The translations under genes were made by a program, and so were the position numbers. DNA of 64,000 nt from Nissolia schottii (lineage: Eukaryota > Streptophyta > Magnoliopsida > Fabales > Fabaceae): positions 402,084 through 466,083 of the forward strand of contig QANU01019398.1 of assembly GCA_003254905.1 (NCBI GenBank), written 5' to 3'. The notes under the pieces are model-generated. The model saw only the letters and a program-made list of their open reading frames with translations, did no database searches and was not told the origin of the DNA. How positions within the stretch are numbered: position 1 is the stretch's first letter; each line of letters opens with the position of its first letter. This document shows, piece after piece, positions 23,445-35,839 of the stretch.

Positions 23445-26394
23445 TCAGGTTGTGATTAACATGGCTTGTGTCTATATGAAGAAAATCCACAAGTTTGGTT
23501 AAAAAGGTGCACTTGTAAGGGTCATGAACAATAGTTGTGATGCAATGAAAGTTTGGCTTTATTATTAAACCTGTATCCTTGGCTGCTACATATCCCATAA
23601 TAATGAATGATAAGTAGGTATGTGTCATACTCATGTTATTACTGTTAAATAAAATGAGGATTGGGATTGAAATTGAATTGAATCAAATCTTTGTGTGACT
23701 AGATTGTACAAAATGTTTGGGAATTCAATTGTGTGTCACACGTGGGTGAGATTGTCGATCACAACCAATATATTAAATGTCAACATAGTAATTAGATGAA
23801 CAATTGTCATAGGCAAGGTCTTGAGGCTACGCAATCGTTTGCAAACCTGCCAAGCCCGCTAAACTTACACTGCCAATCACAAATGTGTTTTTGAGATTTG
23901 CCAAAAACATAAAAATGGACAAACAATACAAGTGTACCGAAGTGGTATGGTAAGGGATGTTCCACCTGCTCCGCGGAGGCCGTCAAATGGGCGTGAGATA
24001 CTTAGATGGACTCCAACACTTATGTAAGTGAAAACACAAGATGAATATTTGATATTAGGTTAAAAGTTTGTACTTGAATCATATATTATAATATTTATAC
24101 TAAGATATTAACCTTAAAGAAAATACATGTTGTCCTTCCTCAATTAGGTCCCACCTTTTAGGTGAGGAACATTCTCTCACGACGTCCTTTCTAAAGTTTT
24201 GTGTTTCTCGTGTGATTTGACTTTTGGATTGACTCAATCCGCGTTGATGAGGCATGAGTTGTAATCTATGGACCTTTTTTAGAGATTTTGATCACAACGA
24301 AACGAAACCTTAAAGAAATAGGAGAAATATGAATTAAACGTAAATTAATATTTTTTTTCACTAATTAGCATAAACTTTACGTAGAGTCCCATATAATATG
24401 CGTTAGCTGATTTAGATATGTAAGAAGAATATCCGAAGAAATTTTAACGAGAGCAAATAATATGGAAGCTAATCCATTCACTTGAGATAGAAGTAGAAAT
24501 AAACCTAAAAGGTTATAGGTAAAATTATTTTAAAAATGTTAAGTTGTTAATGTGTTTATTTATTTATTATTATTATTATTTTATGTTTAGTTGTTAATGG
24601 TTTGAATGTGTCGATGAAAAAGTATTATGTCGTCATCTAATTTATCTATAATCAACCAACCTAATATGGGCTTAGTTGTTCTTGAGGGTGTTCACTTATA
24701 TGTTCTAAACTATTTAGCAACTTGATTGAGAGACAGTGGTGGCAAGTGGCAACTAGAGGGGTTAGGCCCAAGCTTAAAAGCAAGCCCAAAAACAAAGTCG
24801 AATGGACTTAAGTTTTTTGTTGTTGGCTAAAGAGGGCTTAGGTCTATAATGATGAGCCCTAGTTTAGATATTCAATAAACACCAATAGAATCTGCCCAAA
24901 ATAATAAATACAATAACAAAAGCCTTTAAGAAACCATTTCGGAAAAAAAGGAGCCTTAATCAATCCTAAGAGCATTGTGCCACAAGAAATTATTTGGCAT
25001 GCTCCTGAAATTAACACTTTCAACGTGTTCTAAAAATATTATCAATAATTAATTATTTATTTATTATATGATTTTTAAATTAATTTGAGATTAATAAGTT
25101 ATAATATTTATGAAACACGCATTATAAATGTGTTGTATAAACATACGAAAATTTCTCTAGTTTCATAAACATTATGTCAACTGTGATTTTAGGTAATGGT
25201 TACTTCCGAAAGAAGGGCCTATGGCAAAGCCAGGTAAGCACATCTAATTCTTCTCATATTTTTTATTTGATTATATCAACTTAAAGGATTCATAAATATT
25301 AGTCTCCTTTTGAAATATTGATGTTTTCTTAAAGTCAAGTTTCGTTTTTCTTTTCTACTAAAATATCCTCAACCCTATCTTCAGGGTAGGATATTAACCG
25401 ACGTAGACGATTTTTTTTTTTGTTTTTTGGAAGGGATGTATTTTAATATTCAAGAATCAAACTGAAGTTTCTGAAAGCACTTTACAAAATTGAAAATTCA
25501 GATCTGCACTTTGCACAATTGAAAATCCAGATCCCTTTAATCAATAACTTGTTGGGCCTAGCCTCATTAAATTTGAATTTATTATTCGTTAAGACCCTGT
25601 TGAAAAATCAGCTTATCAATTCATTCAGCAGGAAATAGCCCAATCGATGGTCCACCTGGTTCCCTTTTTCCCTTTGTTGCCGAAACAAACAGCAAACGTG
25701 CTTAAAAGCTAATCTTTTGAAACCCATTATTGTTGTGTCTTTCTAAAGTAACTTCACGTCAAGCATATATGCAATTACAAGTGAAGCCGAGTAAGCAAAA
25801 AAGGGGAAGCATTGATCATTTGGCTTTATTAATCATGGTTAGGCGATATCTCGACAACACATTTTTTTAGATTAATCAAAGCAAAGTGGTTGAATCCATT
25901 ATTTGTACATATTAACATTAGTAGTTGAATGTGGACATGGCATGAGACTCAACATTGTTTGGTGACGTTCTGCATCAGTCATCACAACTTAATAATTTAA
26001 TCTAAACTTTCAAACCATGCCAATGAACCGACACAAGTAATTGTGACTTTTGAAGTCTTTTTTATTTTCACTCAACTCAACGGGTGTGTGTCGTTGTCAG
26101 TGAGAAGAGCGGCCACACTAACCTCCTCGTCGGTGTTGTTCTTCTTCTTATCAGCCTCATCGTCACTGTGTCACTCCTTGTCCAACAATATAAGACAACT
26201 GAATTGGGGCTCTTGATTGCTAAAAAGCCAAGATACTGCTTTCTCTCCATTTAATATAATACTTTGAATATAAATTGAATAAGCACACATGATAGTTCTA
26301 AATATAATACTTTGAAAATAAATGAAAAATTTACATTTGCACTTCTAAGTTTTATTATTTCTTTTTTTTGTACATCCTACACAATTTATTAATC
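23445..26394. other. Intergenic, no gene recognised
   Basis: Includes the 3' region of the stress protein gene (AATAAAATG near 23647), then AT-rich sequence with no significant open frame. A slightly GC-richer patch at 26085-26190 has no supported frame. Confidence 0.4.
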
Positions 26395-26607
26395 TGACAA
26401 AATTGTCATGCTTCTCATTTATTAAAATTTTCTTTTTGAGAGATATTACTATAATTTCAACATTTAAGTTTTTAAAAATATTGAAACTCTGTCCTTTCTC
26501 CTCATAACCATCTCTTCATAAATAATTCTCTCCTCCCTCTCCATTACTCTTTCCATATCCCTCAGAAAGAAAATTTTAATAAACGAGAAGCATGGCAATT
26601 TTGTCTA
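26395..26607. repeat. Foldback MITE-like element
   Basis: Arms 26395-26442 and 26561-26607 are inverted copies sharing GACAAAATTGYCATGCTTCTC and TTTATTAAAATTTTCTTT, separated by about 118 bp. There is no coding capacity, and the family is not identified. Confidence 0.6.
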
Positions 26608-26666
26608 AAAGTTTTGGTGTTTATTTTTAATATCCTCCTTCGTAAAAACGAGTTGGAGGGGTTAGC

Positions 26667-26670
26667 AAAA

Positions 26671-26720
<50 letters not shown>

Positions 26721-26861
26721 NNNNNNNNNNNNNNNNNNNNNNNNNNNNNNNNNNNNNNNNNNNNNNNNNNNNNNNNNNNNNNNNNNNNNNNNNNNNNNNN
26801 NNNNNNNNNNNNNNNNNNNNNNNNNNNNNNNNNNNNNNNNNTATATATATATATATATATA
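26667..26861. repeat. (TA)n microsatellite with an assembly gap of 121 N
   Basis: Perfect TA repeat on both sides of N at 26721-26841. The gap is evidently an unresolved part of the dinucleotide run. Its true length is unknown. Confidence 0.95.
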
Positions 26862-26890
26862 AATGAGGATGACGCTAATGAGAAGACTTG

Positions 26891-27060
26891 TTATATATGA
26901 GAATAAGACGAGTGAATCTTGATCAATGAATGTTTTATGAATGATCAAAATTAAAATTATGAAGATATCGCATGATTAGTTAAAAAGTCACGTGAATTTT
27001 ATGTTTTAATCATGAAAAATTCAATGGTCAAGATTCATTCATCTCATTCTCATATATAGT
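26891..27060. repeat. Foldback MITE-like element
   Basis: The ends TATATATGAGAATAAGACGA and its inverted partner (TCATCTCATTCTCATATATA) bound a 170-bp element. The next block, GTGAATCTTGATCAATGAAT, also has an inverted partner on the right (CAATGGTCAAGATTCATTC). There is no open frame. Confidence 0.6.
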
Positions 27061-27113
27061 CACTCCCCTCAAGGATTATCCCATATATGTATGTATGTAT
27101 TTATGTGTGTGTG

Positions 27114-27146
<33 letters not shown>

Positions 27147-28420
27147 CAAGCCTTTTTAAACGAGTGATTTTGAAGCATCCAAAATTTTACACCTTGGGCA
27201 TTGTGTGAATGAGAACATGCATCGTACCCGTCGGATCATAAAAAATGAGCAAAATTGGAAAACACTTAAATGGTAAGTGAAATGCAAAGCAGCTGCCAAA
27301 CGTGTGCGTGACCGCATGAACCATCCATACAAATTTTACAGGCAATGATGATTTGATTTAACATCTCCTAGTTCCAGCGATGCTTGGCTGCCATACTATG
27401 GGACCCTTTGTGAAATGTGGACATAGTATCACAAATTCAAAAAAAAATCAGCCATCCTATGGTTGTTGTTACTTGTACCACCCATCATTTCATTAGGGGA
27501 TAAACTTACCCAAAAGAAAGAAAAACAAATAATTCACACATGCTTGTTGTTTTGAACAAAATCACGTGCTTCCATGTATCGATGTAAGAATCCCTTTAGC
27601 CATAAGACAACAGGTTTGGCTATTGTGGTTGGTCAATGAATGATAATGTGCATGTGTGGTTTTAAGTGTGAGTAATGGAGTCTCATGATAATAAACTATG
27701 TGTACATACATGTAAGGACACATAAATTCATTGGGTTAAAGTTTTTGGTCATATTTTGGGTAAATACAAAACGTACAATATTTATTCTCAATTGCATGTG
27801 GGTACAAAGTAGTTTTAACACATACGTGTAGTTTTAACTACTTATACTATATGTGGGGTACAATGCACCTTATTAAAATAGTAACAGTTCTGCTACATTA
27901 CATCCATATTCCATACACCATACATATACTTATATAATAATATTGTGGGCCACCAAAATAATCGTCCCATCCACTCTCTCTCTCACCCTCACCAAAATGT
28001 GCGTGAAGCCACTCTTCCCACTTGCAATACATTTCGTTTGCACTTCCTTTGGTTTCTTTAGTGCAGGAATATTAATAAGCAAAGCATATAATTTTGACAA
28101 ATCTTTCCTTGTAAAAAAAGATTGACTCTCTAACAATTTTCACAGGATCATACTCTGCACAAATAAATACTCAAAGATAATTAAGAAACCATAGATTTGA
28201 AACAATATATTCTTCATGGCATTCCAAACCCATGTCGTACCAATACCTGTATTTGCAGTAAATATATGAATATTAATGTTTGTTTGGGCCACATATTCTG
28301 TAAATTGTAGATATTTTATAAATTACTCTTTGCTACATTAGTATACACAAAGTTTGTGTTATAGTGTCCCTAATGTTTGTGCTATAGGAGGTATAAAGTT
28401 TGACTAGTTAATATGCTAAA
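27061..28420. other. AT-rich spacer with TG/TA microsatellites
   Basis: Contains (TG)n then (TA)n at about 27103-27146. At 27893-27930 there is a piece resembling one end of MITE family M1 (CTGCTACATTACATCC). No gene is recognised. From about 28330 the sequence begins to show the GTTTGTGCTAT / AATGTTTG words of the array that follows. Confidence 0.4.
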
Positions 28421-29320
28421 ATGCACATCCTCTTTCTCAACAAAGATAGAATCTGTTGCCTATGGATAATGTTTGTACATACGTCTATTTAATGTTTGCA
28501 CTTACGCCCATTTAAAGTTTGCACACTTCTACAATACATCAGATTCTGCATTTTTATACATTTGAGACAAACACATAATGTTTATATCACACCATCTAAT
28601 GTTTATCATGACAATATGTAAAAAAATTGTGTCAAAATGTTTATAATATTTATGCATTAATTGTTGAAAATTTGAGAATGTGCCAAAATGCACATCCTCT
28701 TCCTCAACAAAGATAAAACCTGTGACATGTGAATGATGTTTGCACATACGTCCATTTAATGTTTGCACTTATGCTCATTTAAAGTTTGCACACTTTTACA
28801 ATACATTAAACTCTGCATTTTTATGCATTTATGACAAACACATAATGCTTATATCACACCATTTAATGTTTATTCATGATAATATGTAAAAAATTGTGTC
28901 AAAATATTTATAATATTTATGAATTAATTGTTGAAAGGTTGAGAATGTGCTAAAATGCACATCCTCTTCCTCAACAAAGACAAAACCTGTGACATATGGA
29001 TAATGTTTGCACATACGCCCATTTAATGTTTGCACTTATGCCTATTTAAAGTTTGCACACTTTTACAATACATCAAATTCTGCATTTTTATGCATTTGTG
29101 ACAAACACATAATGCTTATATCACACCATCTAATGTTTATTCACGACAAAAAATTGTGTCAAAATGTTTATAATATTTATGCATTGATTGTTGAAAAGTT
29201 GATAATGTACCAAAATGCACATCCTCTTCCTCAACAAAGACAAAACCTGTGACCTGTGAATAATGTTTGTATATACGCTCATTTAATGTTTGCACTTATG
29301 CCCATTTAAAGTTTGCACAT
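28421..29320 (+). repeat. Tandem array, unit about 267 bp, ~3.4 copies
   Basis: Units start with ATGCACATCCTCTTCCTCAA at 28421, 28688, 28955 and 29215 (spacings 267, 267, 260). Each contains AATGTTTGCACATACG, TTTAAAGTTTGCACAC, ACAAACACATAATGCTTATA and GAAAAGTTGAGAATGTGC. The copies are highly similar. The last copy breaks off at about 29320. No gene is contained. Confidence 0.9.
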
Positions 29321-29399
29321 TCAATTTTCTGTCATATGCATGTTAGTGATGAATGAGCATTAGAACGTATAAAGCTTCAGTACACTAAAATTTCATAGA

Positions 29400-29650
29400 G
29401 ACATCAAATAACAAAACTCTTCATGGAAATCAAAGAAAAAAAGCATGAAAACGATGATAGTGATAAACATAATAAAAAATTGAATGACGATGATGAGAGG
29501 ATAATCAAAGAAAGGATGATGATGATAATCAAAGAATGGATAAGGATGATAGGAAGATGAGAGAATGACAGAGGATGACGATGATGACGACGACAAACAT
29601 AACAGAACAAGGATGAGAGGTTGCAGATAAGTGAAAATGATGACGAGAAC
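29400..29650 (+). repeat. Purine-rich GAT/GAC imperfect trinucleotide tract
   Basis: Repeated GATGATGATAATCAAAGAA and GACGATGATGACGACG words directly after the 267-bp array. The tract is strongly strand-asymmetric (purine-rich on plus). No supported reading frame. Confidence 0.55.
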
Positions 29651-30104
29651 GAGTTCGGGATTGGGGCGCGCGTTGTGTATAATTATACATTATACGTATA
29701 GTTATCATTAATTGCATATAAAATCGTATAAAAGAGTGATATATGTACGAGTATATAGTTTAGGGGTGTACACGAAACATTTTCGAAATAGTAATATAGA
29801 TATATACACACACATGCTCGTAATAAATTAAAATTTATTATTCAATAGCTATAAAATTGTCATCCGAATTACATCCGTGTGAAGGGGGTGAAAACTGCGA
29901 AGTGGAATCGAAAAAAGGTGGGAGTGACGAGGATTTTGCTAAAACTATGGGGGCCGTTATGGGTTTCAGTGGACAAGTGTCAACACGAGAATACGGCAGG
30001 AGGCATAATCTACCACTGCATGTATACTCTAAGTATAGTCAACGAATTGTCACACCTAAGTAATTTTATAAGTAGGATCCACTAATAAAATGCATGACGC
30101 CCAT

Positions 30105-30500
30105 GTTTCACACTGTTCACTAAATATTTTTAACTGTTGTGCACAAACATATTTGAATTATTGTGTATGAACTTTTTCACTGTTGTACACAAATTTTTTT
30201 AACTATTGTGCACAAATATTTTGAATTATTGTACATAAACTTTTTCAACAGTTATGCTCAAACATTTTTAACTGTTGTGCACGATAATTAAAAATGTTTG
30301 TGCATGATAGTTAAAAATGTTTGTGTAATATGTTTAAAATGTTTGTGGACGTACTTGTGAATATTTGTGCAAGATAGTTAAAAATATTTGTACACAATAG
30401 TTAAAAGTATTTGTGCATGTCAGTCAAAAAAGAATTAATAAACGATAGTTAAAAATGTTTGTGCACAATAATTTAAAATATTTGTGCATGATAATTGTGA
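30105..30500. repeat. Foldback array of ~30-bp units around GTGCACAAACAT
   Basis: The left half (30105-30282) repeats units of the type TTTTAACTGTTGTGCACAAA. The right half (30283-30500) repeats the reverse complement, AAAAATGTTTGTGCATGATA. The turning point is GTTGTGCACGATAATTAAAA near 30275-30290. The whole would fold into a long imperfect hairpin. This is the layout of a foldback-type transposon end-pair or a rearranged minisatellite. No coding capacity. Confidence 0.7.
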
Positions 30501-31026
30501 ATGAGTGAGAACACATAGACCAACTATATAAAATCATTGGTTAGTAGTACCGTGATAGATTGTAGAGTGTATACCAATCATTTTTCCAGTATAATCTATA
30601 CGTGGGAGGAAGGGTTACTGAATAATGCAGAAGTGATTAAAGGGGGACATAGGCTATGCGTCAAAGGCGTCATCAAAGATTCAGTTCATTGTGCGTTAAT
30701 CTGTATTGTTACAAACCGCATTCACATGAAGAGAAAATAGCATTCTGGAATGAACTTCCAAGCACCGAATTTCGGTGCCAATCATGTTTATGGGAGAATT
30801 CAGTGAGGCGGTTAATCCCGATAAGAGGAAATTAATTAAGGTGGTGGGATTCTATGTACAAATTGCATTGCAAACATAGAAGTCAATGACTTGCTGTTGA
30901 GATGGAGAAAACACACATGCTAAATAATTGAAGCCAAATGGTTGGAAGCATACGGGACCCTCTACTTGTGGGGTCCAGAGCCATTCATATTTCTCTTGAA
31001 TATGGTGAAGGAAGAATGACAGAGGA

Positions 31027-31262
31027 TTGGTAACAAACCAATTCTTGAATAAAAATGATTTTGGCAGTATAGATAGAAAAATAGATCAAGTGGAAGCACA
31101 TGTCCTGGCAAACAAGATGGACAAAAATACATCATCTTTCAACTCGATAGCTAGTGCAAAAGGAAGGAGGAAAAAGATCCTAAACTTGAAGTTCAATGGG
31201 GGTAATCATTGACAATCCATCAAGAAATAAATTCTGAGATTCGTGAATTCTTCATACAATTG
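31027..31262 (+). pseudogene. L1-type LINE ORF2 scrap (region before reverse transcriptase)
   Basis: The plus strand reads QVEAHVLANKMDKNTSSFNS and IASAKGRRKKILNLKFNG, then continues in the next frame as SLTIHQEINSEIREFFIQLY. This fits the plant LINE linker between endonuclease and reverse transcriptase (the D-x-N-T-x-F-H ... A-x-x-R-x-x-x-N-x-I ... I-x-x-FF-x-x-LY pattern). It is a short decayed relic with a frameshift near 31212. Upstream bases to about 30690 may belong to it. Confidence 0.45.
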
Positions 31263-31282
31263 TACAACCACGATCAAGTCTA

Positions 31283-31551
31283 AATGGTAATTATACCTAT
31301 AAAAAAATGAAACTATTTCATAAAGTGAATGGTAACAGTACAATAAAAAATTAAAATTACTGTCTAAAGTAAATGGTAGTTGTAGAATAAAAAATATAAA
31401 ATTATTCTCAGATGAGAATGTTAGTTATACCTATAAGTACATGTTATTATTATCAGAAGTTAATGATAATTATACCTACAAGAAAAAATAACTATTTTCA
31501 AAATTTAATGGTAATTGTAGCTAATTATAAGAGAAATATAATCATTCTAAG
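31283..31551 (+). repeat. 45-bp minisatellite, six diverged units
   Basis: Units begin AATGGTAATTATACCTATAA or close variants at about 31283, 31328, 31372, 31417, 31462 and 31507. Spacing is 44-45 bp and divergence substantial. It follows the LINE scrap directly. Confidence 0.75.
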
Positions 31552-31734
31552 AAAAATAATAATAATCTATATTAATTAAAAGTTTAGCTTCTTTTCACCA
31601 TAAACATGAGGTGAGTGTAAGTGTAGTGGTTATGATAATTACATTTTATTTTAAAAAATGTCTAATATATAAGTTTAGAACTCAAGTTATTAAATTGACT
31701 TTTTAGAGATTAAGATAGAGATTACTTTTTGTAT

Positions 31735-32330
31735 CTTTTATTAATAGTATAGATTATTTTATGATTACCATTTTTCTTTATATTAATTACCATATTTATT
31801 TTTATACTTAAATTGTTTATTTTTTATTTTAAAAGAAGTATGCATTGAATGTAATTATTCAATACCTTCTCTCAAAGATTTTTTTTAAAAAAATACTAAT
31901 AATTATAATTTTTCTTTTTTGTGTTTATTAGTTCATATTCTGTTTTAAAATAAATGTGTATTAAATGATTTATAAATATACCGCAAGGCAATTTTGTTAT
32001 ATTTTTCTATATCAAGATGTTCTCAGCTTAATTTGTCAAACTAATCACTTTAGACTCATCCAAAGAACTTGTAAATCCCATAAGAAATTGAACACACAAC
32101 TCTTTAGTTCAACACCAAAGGAGATATCACTTGAGCTATTAGTTATTAATAGACGATTTTGTTATTTTGATACTATTAGTGTGATTACAATTTTTCTTTA
32201 TATTAATTACTGTCTTTATTTTTATACTTCAATTAATTCATTTTTTTATTTTTTTAAAGAACGCATTGAATGTAGTTATTAGATGCATTTCTCAAAGAAT
32301 TTGATTTATTTTTTTAAAAAATAAGTATAT
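31735..32330 (+). repeat. Pair of direct repeats about 150 bp long, 420 bp apart
   Basis: TTTTTCTTTATATTAATTAC, then TTTATTTTTATACTT, GCATTGAATGTA and TTCTCAAAGA occur at about 31767-31890 and again at about 32200-32310. The spacing could reflect a segmental duplication or two ends of one decayed element; neither is proven. Confidence 0.5.
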
Positions 32331-32576
32331 ATATCAAATTATGTTATTGAATGAATGTATCTACTTATATTTTTTTTCTTCGGTAATGATATTATTTCAA
32401 TATTTATTTTAAGAACTCATCATAGTATTTGGACTAAAATCTCTATTTGGTAGGGGTGTAAGCAAATCATATCGACTTGTTAAAGTCGATAAAATCAAAC
32501 TGAACCAACCTATTTAATTTAGTTTAGTTCGGGTTATTAGGCTATCGGATTATCAGACCAACCAAAATAAAAAATG

Positions 32577-32790
32577 CTACATGTACACCTAATTTCATAC
32601 ACTCATACATACACCATTAATAATGCACAAACTTTATTCTCACGAGTGCACAAACATTACAAACTTGTAAATGATACTCTCAACTATACTTAATTAAGTG
32701 CACAAACATTACATGAGTTAAAACATAAACTTTATGTATATAAGTACGAGGTATATGTATGGTATATGATTTTTGGTGTACGTGTAGTAG
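32577..32790 (+). repeat. MITE-like element, family M1 copy C
   Basis: TGCTACATGTACACCTAA at the left and TTTTGGTGTACGTGTAGTA at the right. The interior is nearly the same as copy B (CATACATACACCATTAATAA, GTGCACAAACATTACAAAC, AAGTGCACAAACATTACAT). Same orientation as copy B. Confidence 0.8.
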
Positions 32791-33226
32791 AACTCAACTA
32801 AAATTGACCATATTAGTGAGTCGCTTTTTGGTTTTTCAAATATTGGACCTGGGAATCCGTGACCCTACCAAAACATCATTTTCCCCCTAACCATTGTTGT
32901 TGGTGTTATCAATTATGAATTATGTTTGAGTAATTAAGTATTGTTTAGTAATACGTGTGACTAATAAGTCATACTTTAGTGGTAATTATAGTTTTTGTAG
33001 TTTTATAAAAAAAAAATCTTTTTTTTTTGAATTTTTTGATATTTTAAAATAATTATGTATTTAGGGATAAACCCGAGAATTGAATTGATCCAACCTAATT
33101 ATGCTTGGGTTGATTTGGGTTTGGTAAATAAATTTAGTTAAAACTGACATAAACTAAAATGATTGGATTGAACATATGTTTTTTTTCCAAAATCTAACCA
33201 AATTGACTCGATTGCACCCCTAATTT

Positions 33227-33476
33227 TTGATCCTCTAATTATACTTTTTTTATTCAATTTGGTCTTATATTTTTAAAAAGATTCAATTTGGTCATTTATT
33301 TATAGAGCTTTAGTGAAATTAGTTCTCTGATAATTCCCTTCTGTTAGTGGATTAATTAGGAGATTAACAGAAAACTAATTTGACTGATGTTTTGTAAATA
33401 GAGGAATAAATTGAATCTTTTTAAACATAAAAGAGCAAATTGAATAAATGTGTATAATTAGATGATAAAAAAGTAT
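33227..33476. repeat. Inverted-repeat element (MITE-like), about 250 bp
   Basis: The left arm (TCTAATTATAC, TTTATTCAATTTGGTC, TTTTTAAAAAGATTCAATTT) and the right arm (AAATTGAATCTTTTTAAACA, CAAATTGAATAAATG, TATAATTAGATGAT) are inverted copies over about 90 bp. No open frame. Confidence 0.6.
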
Positions 33477-35839
33477 TTTATTCAGCTTAAATAAATTAAG
33501 ACAAATGTGTTAATTGACTTCCAAGAGGTTGATGTAATTACCCATTTTAATTATGTGTCAAACTGTCAATGATTAAATGATGACATAAACAAAAATTGCA
33601 CTAAATGTTCTTCAAACTTAAATTCACGTGCGTATACATTTGTTGATGTATGCAGTCAAAGGGATATGAGAAGTATAAGAAAAATAAATACATCAAAGGG
33701 GTCTACAAAGAAATTTTGGGAATTAAACGTTTGTCTCGTGTAATAATCAACTCAAAATCCATGGAACAGTAATTTGGTGGACAATTCTACACGATGCCAT
33801 CTCATGGAGGTTGGTGCAAAATTAAAAGCAGAAATCTCTAATGAGATAGATTTGCTTTGTGGATTGCCTAATTTCTTTTATTAAACTAGGCAAAATTAGT
33901 GGCCTTTCAGAAGTAGTAACCTGATTGTCAAAAAAGGCATTAGAGTTTGAGTAGAAGCTTGGTAAAGTATGAAGACTAAAAGGTTGGCTCCATCCATCTA
34001 CATATACCTTTCTGAGTTGTGGTGGTGGAAAGAGCATCTTATTCTTATCTACATAATAACATAAGCAATGATATCTACATTGAAAAATAGCCTCTCACCT
34101 CTTCTAATATCACTTATTATATCGGATCATTCGTCTCATGTTATTATTAAATGTCAATAATTGTGATAGTGTGTACAAAAATCATACATTATATCATCCA
34201 ATTATTTTAATTTTGTTATGTTAGAAAAAAAATAATCTTATATGTAAAAATTCATAATTAAATAATAGTGTAAAATATTTTTAATACCAAATGTATTAAA
34301 ATTAAGGCTAAAATATATTTTGGGTACAAATTTATGAGATTTGGTCTGGGCTTTACTAATAATAAAGACTAAAATCATATAATTTATGATATGTTACTAA
34401 AAAAAATTAGGAACCTAAACCAAATCTCAAAAATTTGTCAAACCCAAAACATATTTAAACATAAAATTAATTTGTTATTAAATTAGGCCAAATGTTGCGT
34501 GTGCGTCAATTCTCAATGGCAACATTTATGTATGTTTCCAATGTCCACCATCTTAAACTAGCGTTTCTTGAGCAACTTTTGCCGGCTGGCTGTTTTGTTC
34601 TAAACTTGCTTCCTTTTTTGTCCAAATTTTTTAGTGCTGAAGCTTTCTTAATTTCAAACCTCCATTAACTTTCTGATTGTGTGTAAAATAACACATCCTT
34701 GTCAAACTTAAAATGAAGACATCATTTCTCTAATGAAAAGGAATAGCTAAAGGAAAGAAAAGTAACACTAAAGAAAAGAGGGAGCAACTTCGTTTCTAAT
34801 GGATGCATCCCTTTGTAAATTGAAGGCATAAAAGAGGAAATCTTTTTTTTTTTTTTTTATATTTTTACTTTCTCCCTTTATTCCTTTCTAATTGGATGGT
34901 ATTTGATAACAAGAATCTGGGCGGCATTCCAGCGCAAGGTATACTAAAGCTGCTGTAAAAGCTACCGATAGAATATCAAATTGATATTGGTTTTATTGTA
35001 GGAGATATGAATTAATGATAATTGAATAATTGATTGATATTTAAAAATATTGGAAGAAGACTTCAGTGGAGCCTAGCTATTTTTACTTTAGTTTTTACTT
35101 TTATTGGCTTGTTTTTAGTTTTCATCTATGAATGAAAATAAAATTTTCTAAATAATTCTACATTTTTTTATCCTACAAGTTTTTGTTAATGGTTGTTTAA
35201 TTTAGAGAAACTAATGTATTTTTTTTAATGCGGTGGTGTTATATTAAATTTTGGCTAAAATATAGTTCATCTCCTTCAATTTTGACTTATGTATATGTTG
35301 TATCTCTTGATATTTTATAGTCGAAGATGTTTAACTCAAACGGTAATGAAATGATTCATATCTTAAAATGACGCAAATTCGATTATGATTATTGTTGCTG
35401 TTGCAAGAATCACTTTGGTGTGTTTGTAAGCACTCTAAAAATTTGGGACATGTTTTGACTCTAGTGGAATAATTGGTGTCGAACCCATCTAAACTTTCGT
35501 TAAAAAGAAAAATCTCTTGATATCTTACCATGAGTAATTACCTTCAAAATTAGTCAATGGGGTAAAAAGGAAAAAATCGTTTCCCTTCGAACACCATTAT
35601 AATTAGTTGCTTTATAGCTAAGGTATTTTTTCTTAATGAACTATCTAAGGTATTAATCAGTGACAATTGATTGTTCATCATCTCCCTAACGTTAACTTGG
35701 ACCATCACCGTCTTAATTCCACTATCATAACTCTAAATTAATTCGCTTGAACTATAGCCAAACTAATTCTACAAGCAACCACATTAATTGAAACTCATTA
35801 TCAGCATCATTTGTACTGATCTCTAAAAAAATGTTTCCA
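33477..35839. other. AT-rich intergenic region, no gene recognised
   Basis: Contains a poly-T run at about 34843-34858. A minus-strand frame at 33822-34037 reads QLRKVYVDGWSQPFSLHTLP and is of mixed composition, but no family is recognised and no partner exon was found. Confidence 0.35.

Noticed and set aside
23820-24250. Possible primer-binding-site or LTR-like words near the stress protein gene
   Set aside because: No paired repeat, no TG/CA ends and no internal domain were found.
26085-26190. GC-richer patch with a short acidic minus-strand frame
   Set aside because: Too short, with no start, homology or splice context that I can support.
26562-26948. Tyr-Ile repeat frames across the N gap
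   Set aside because: They are translations of (TA)n and N.
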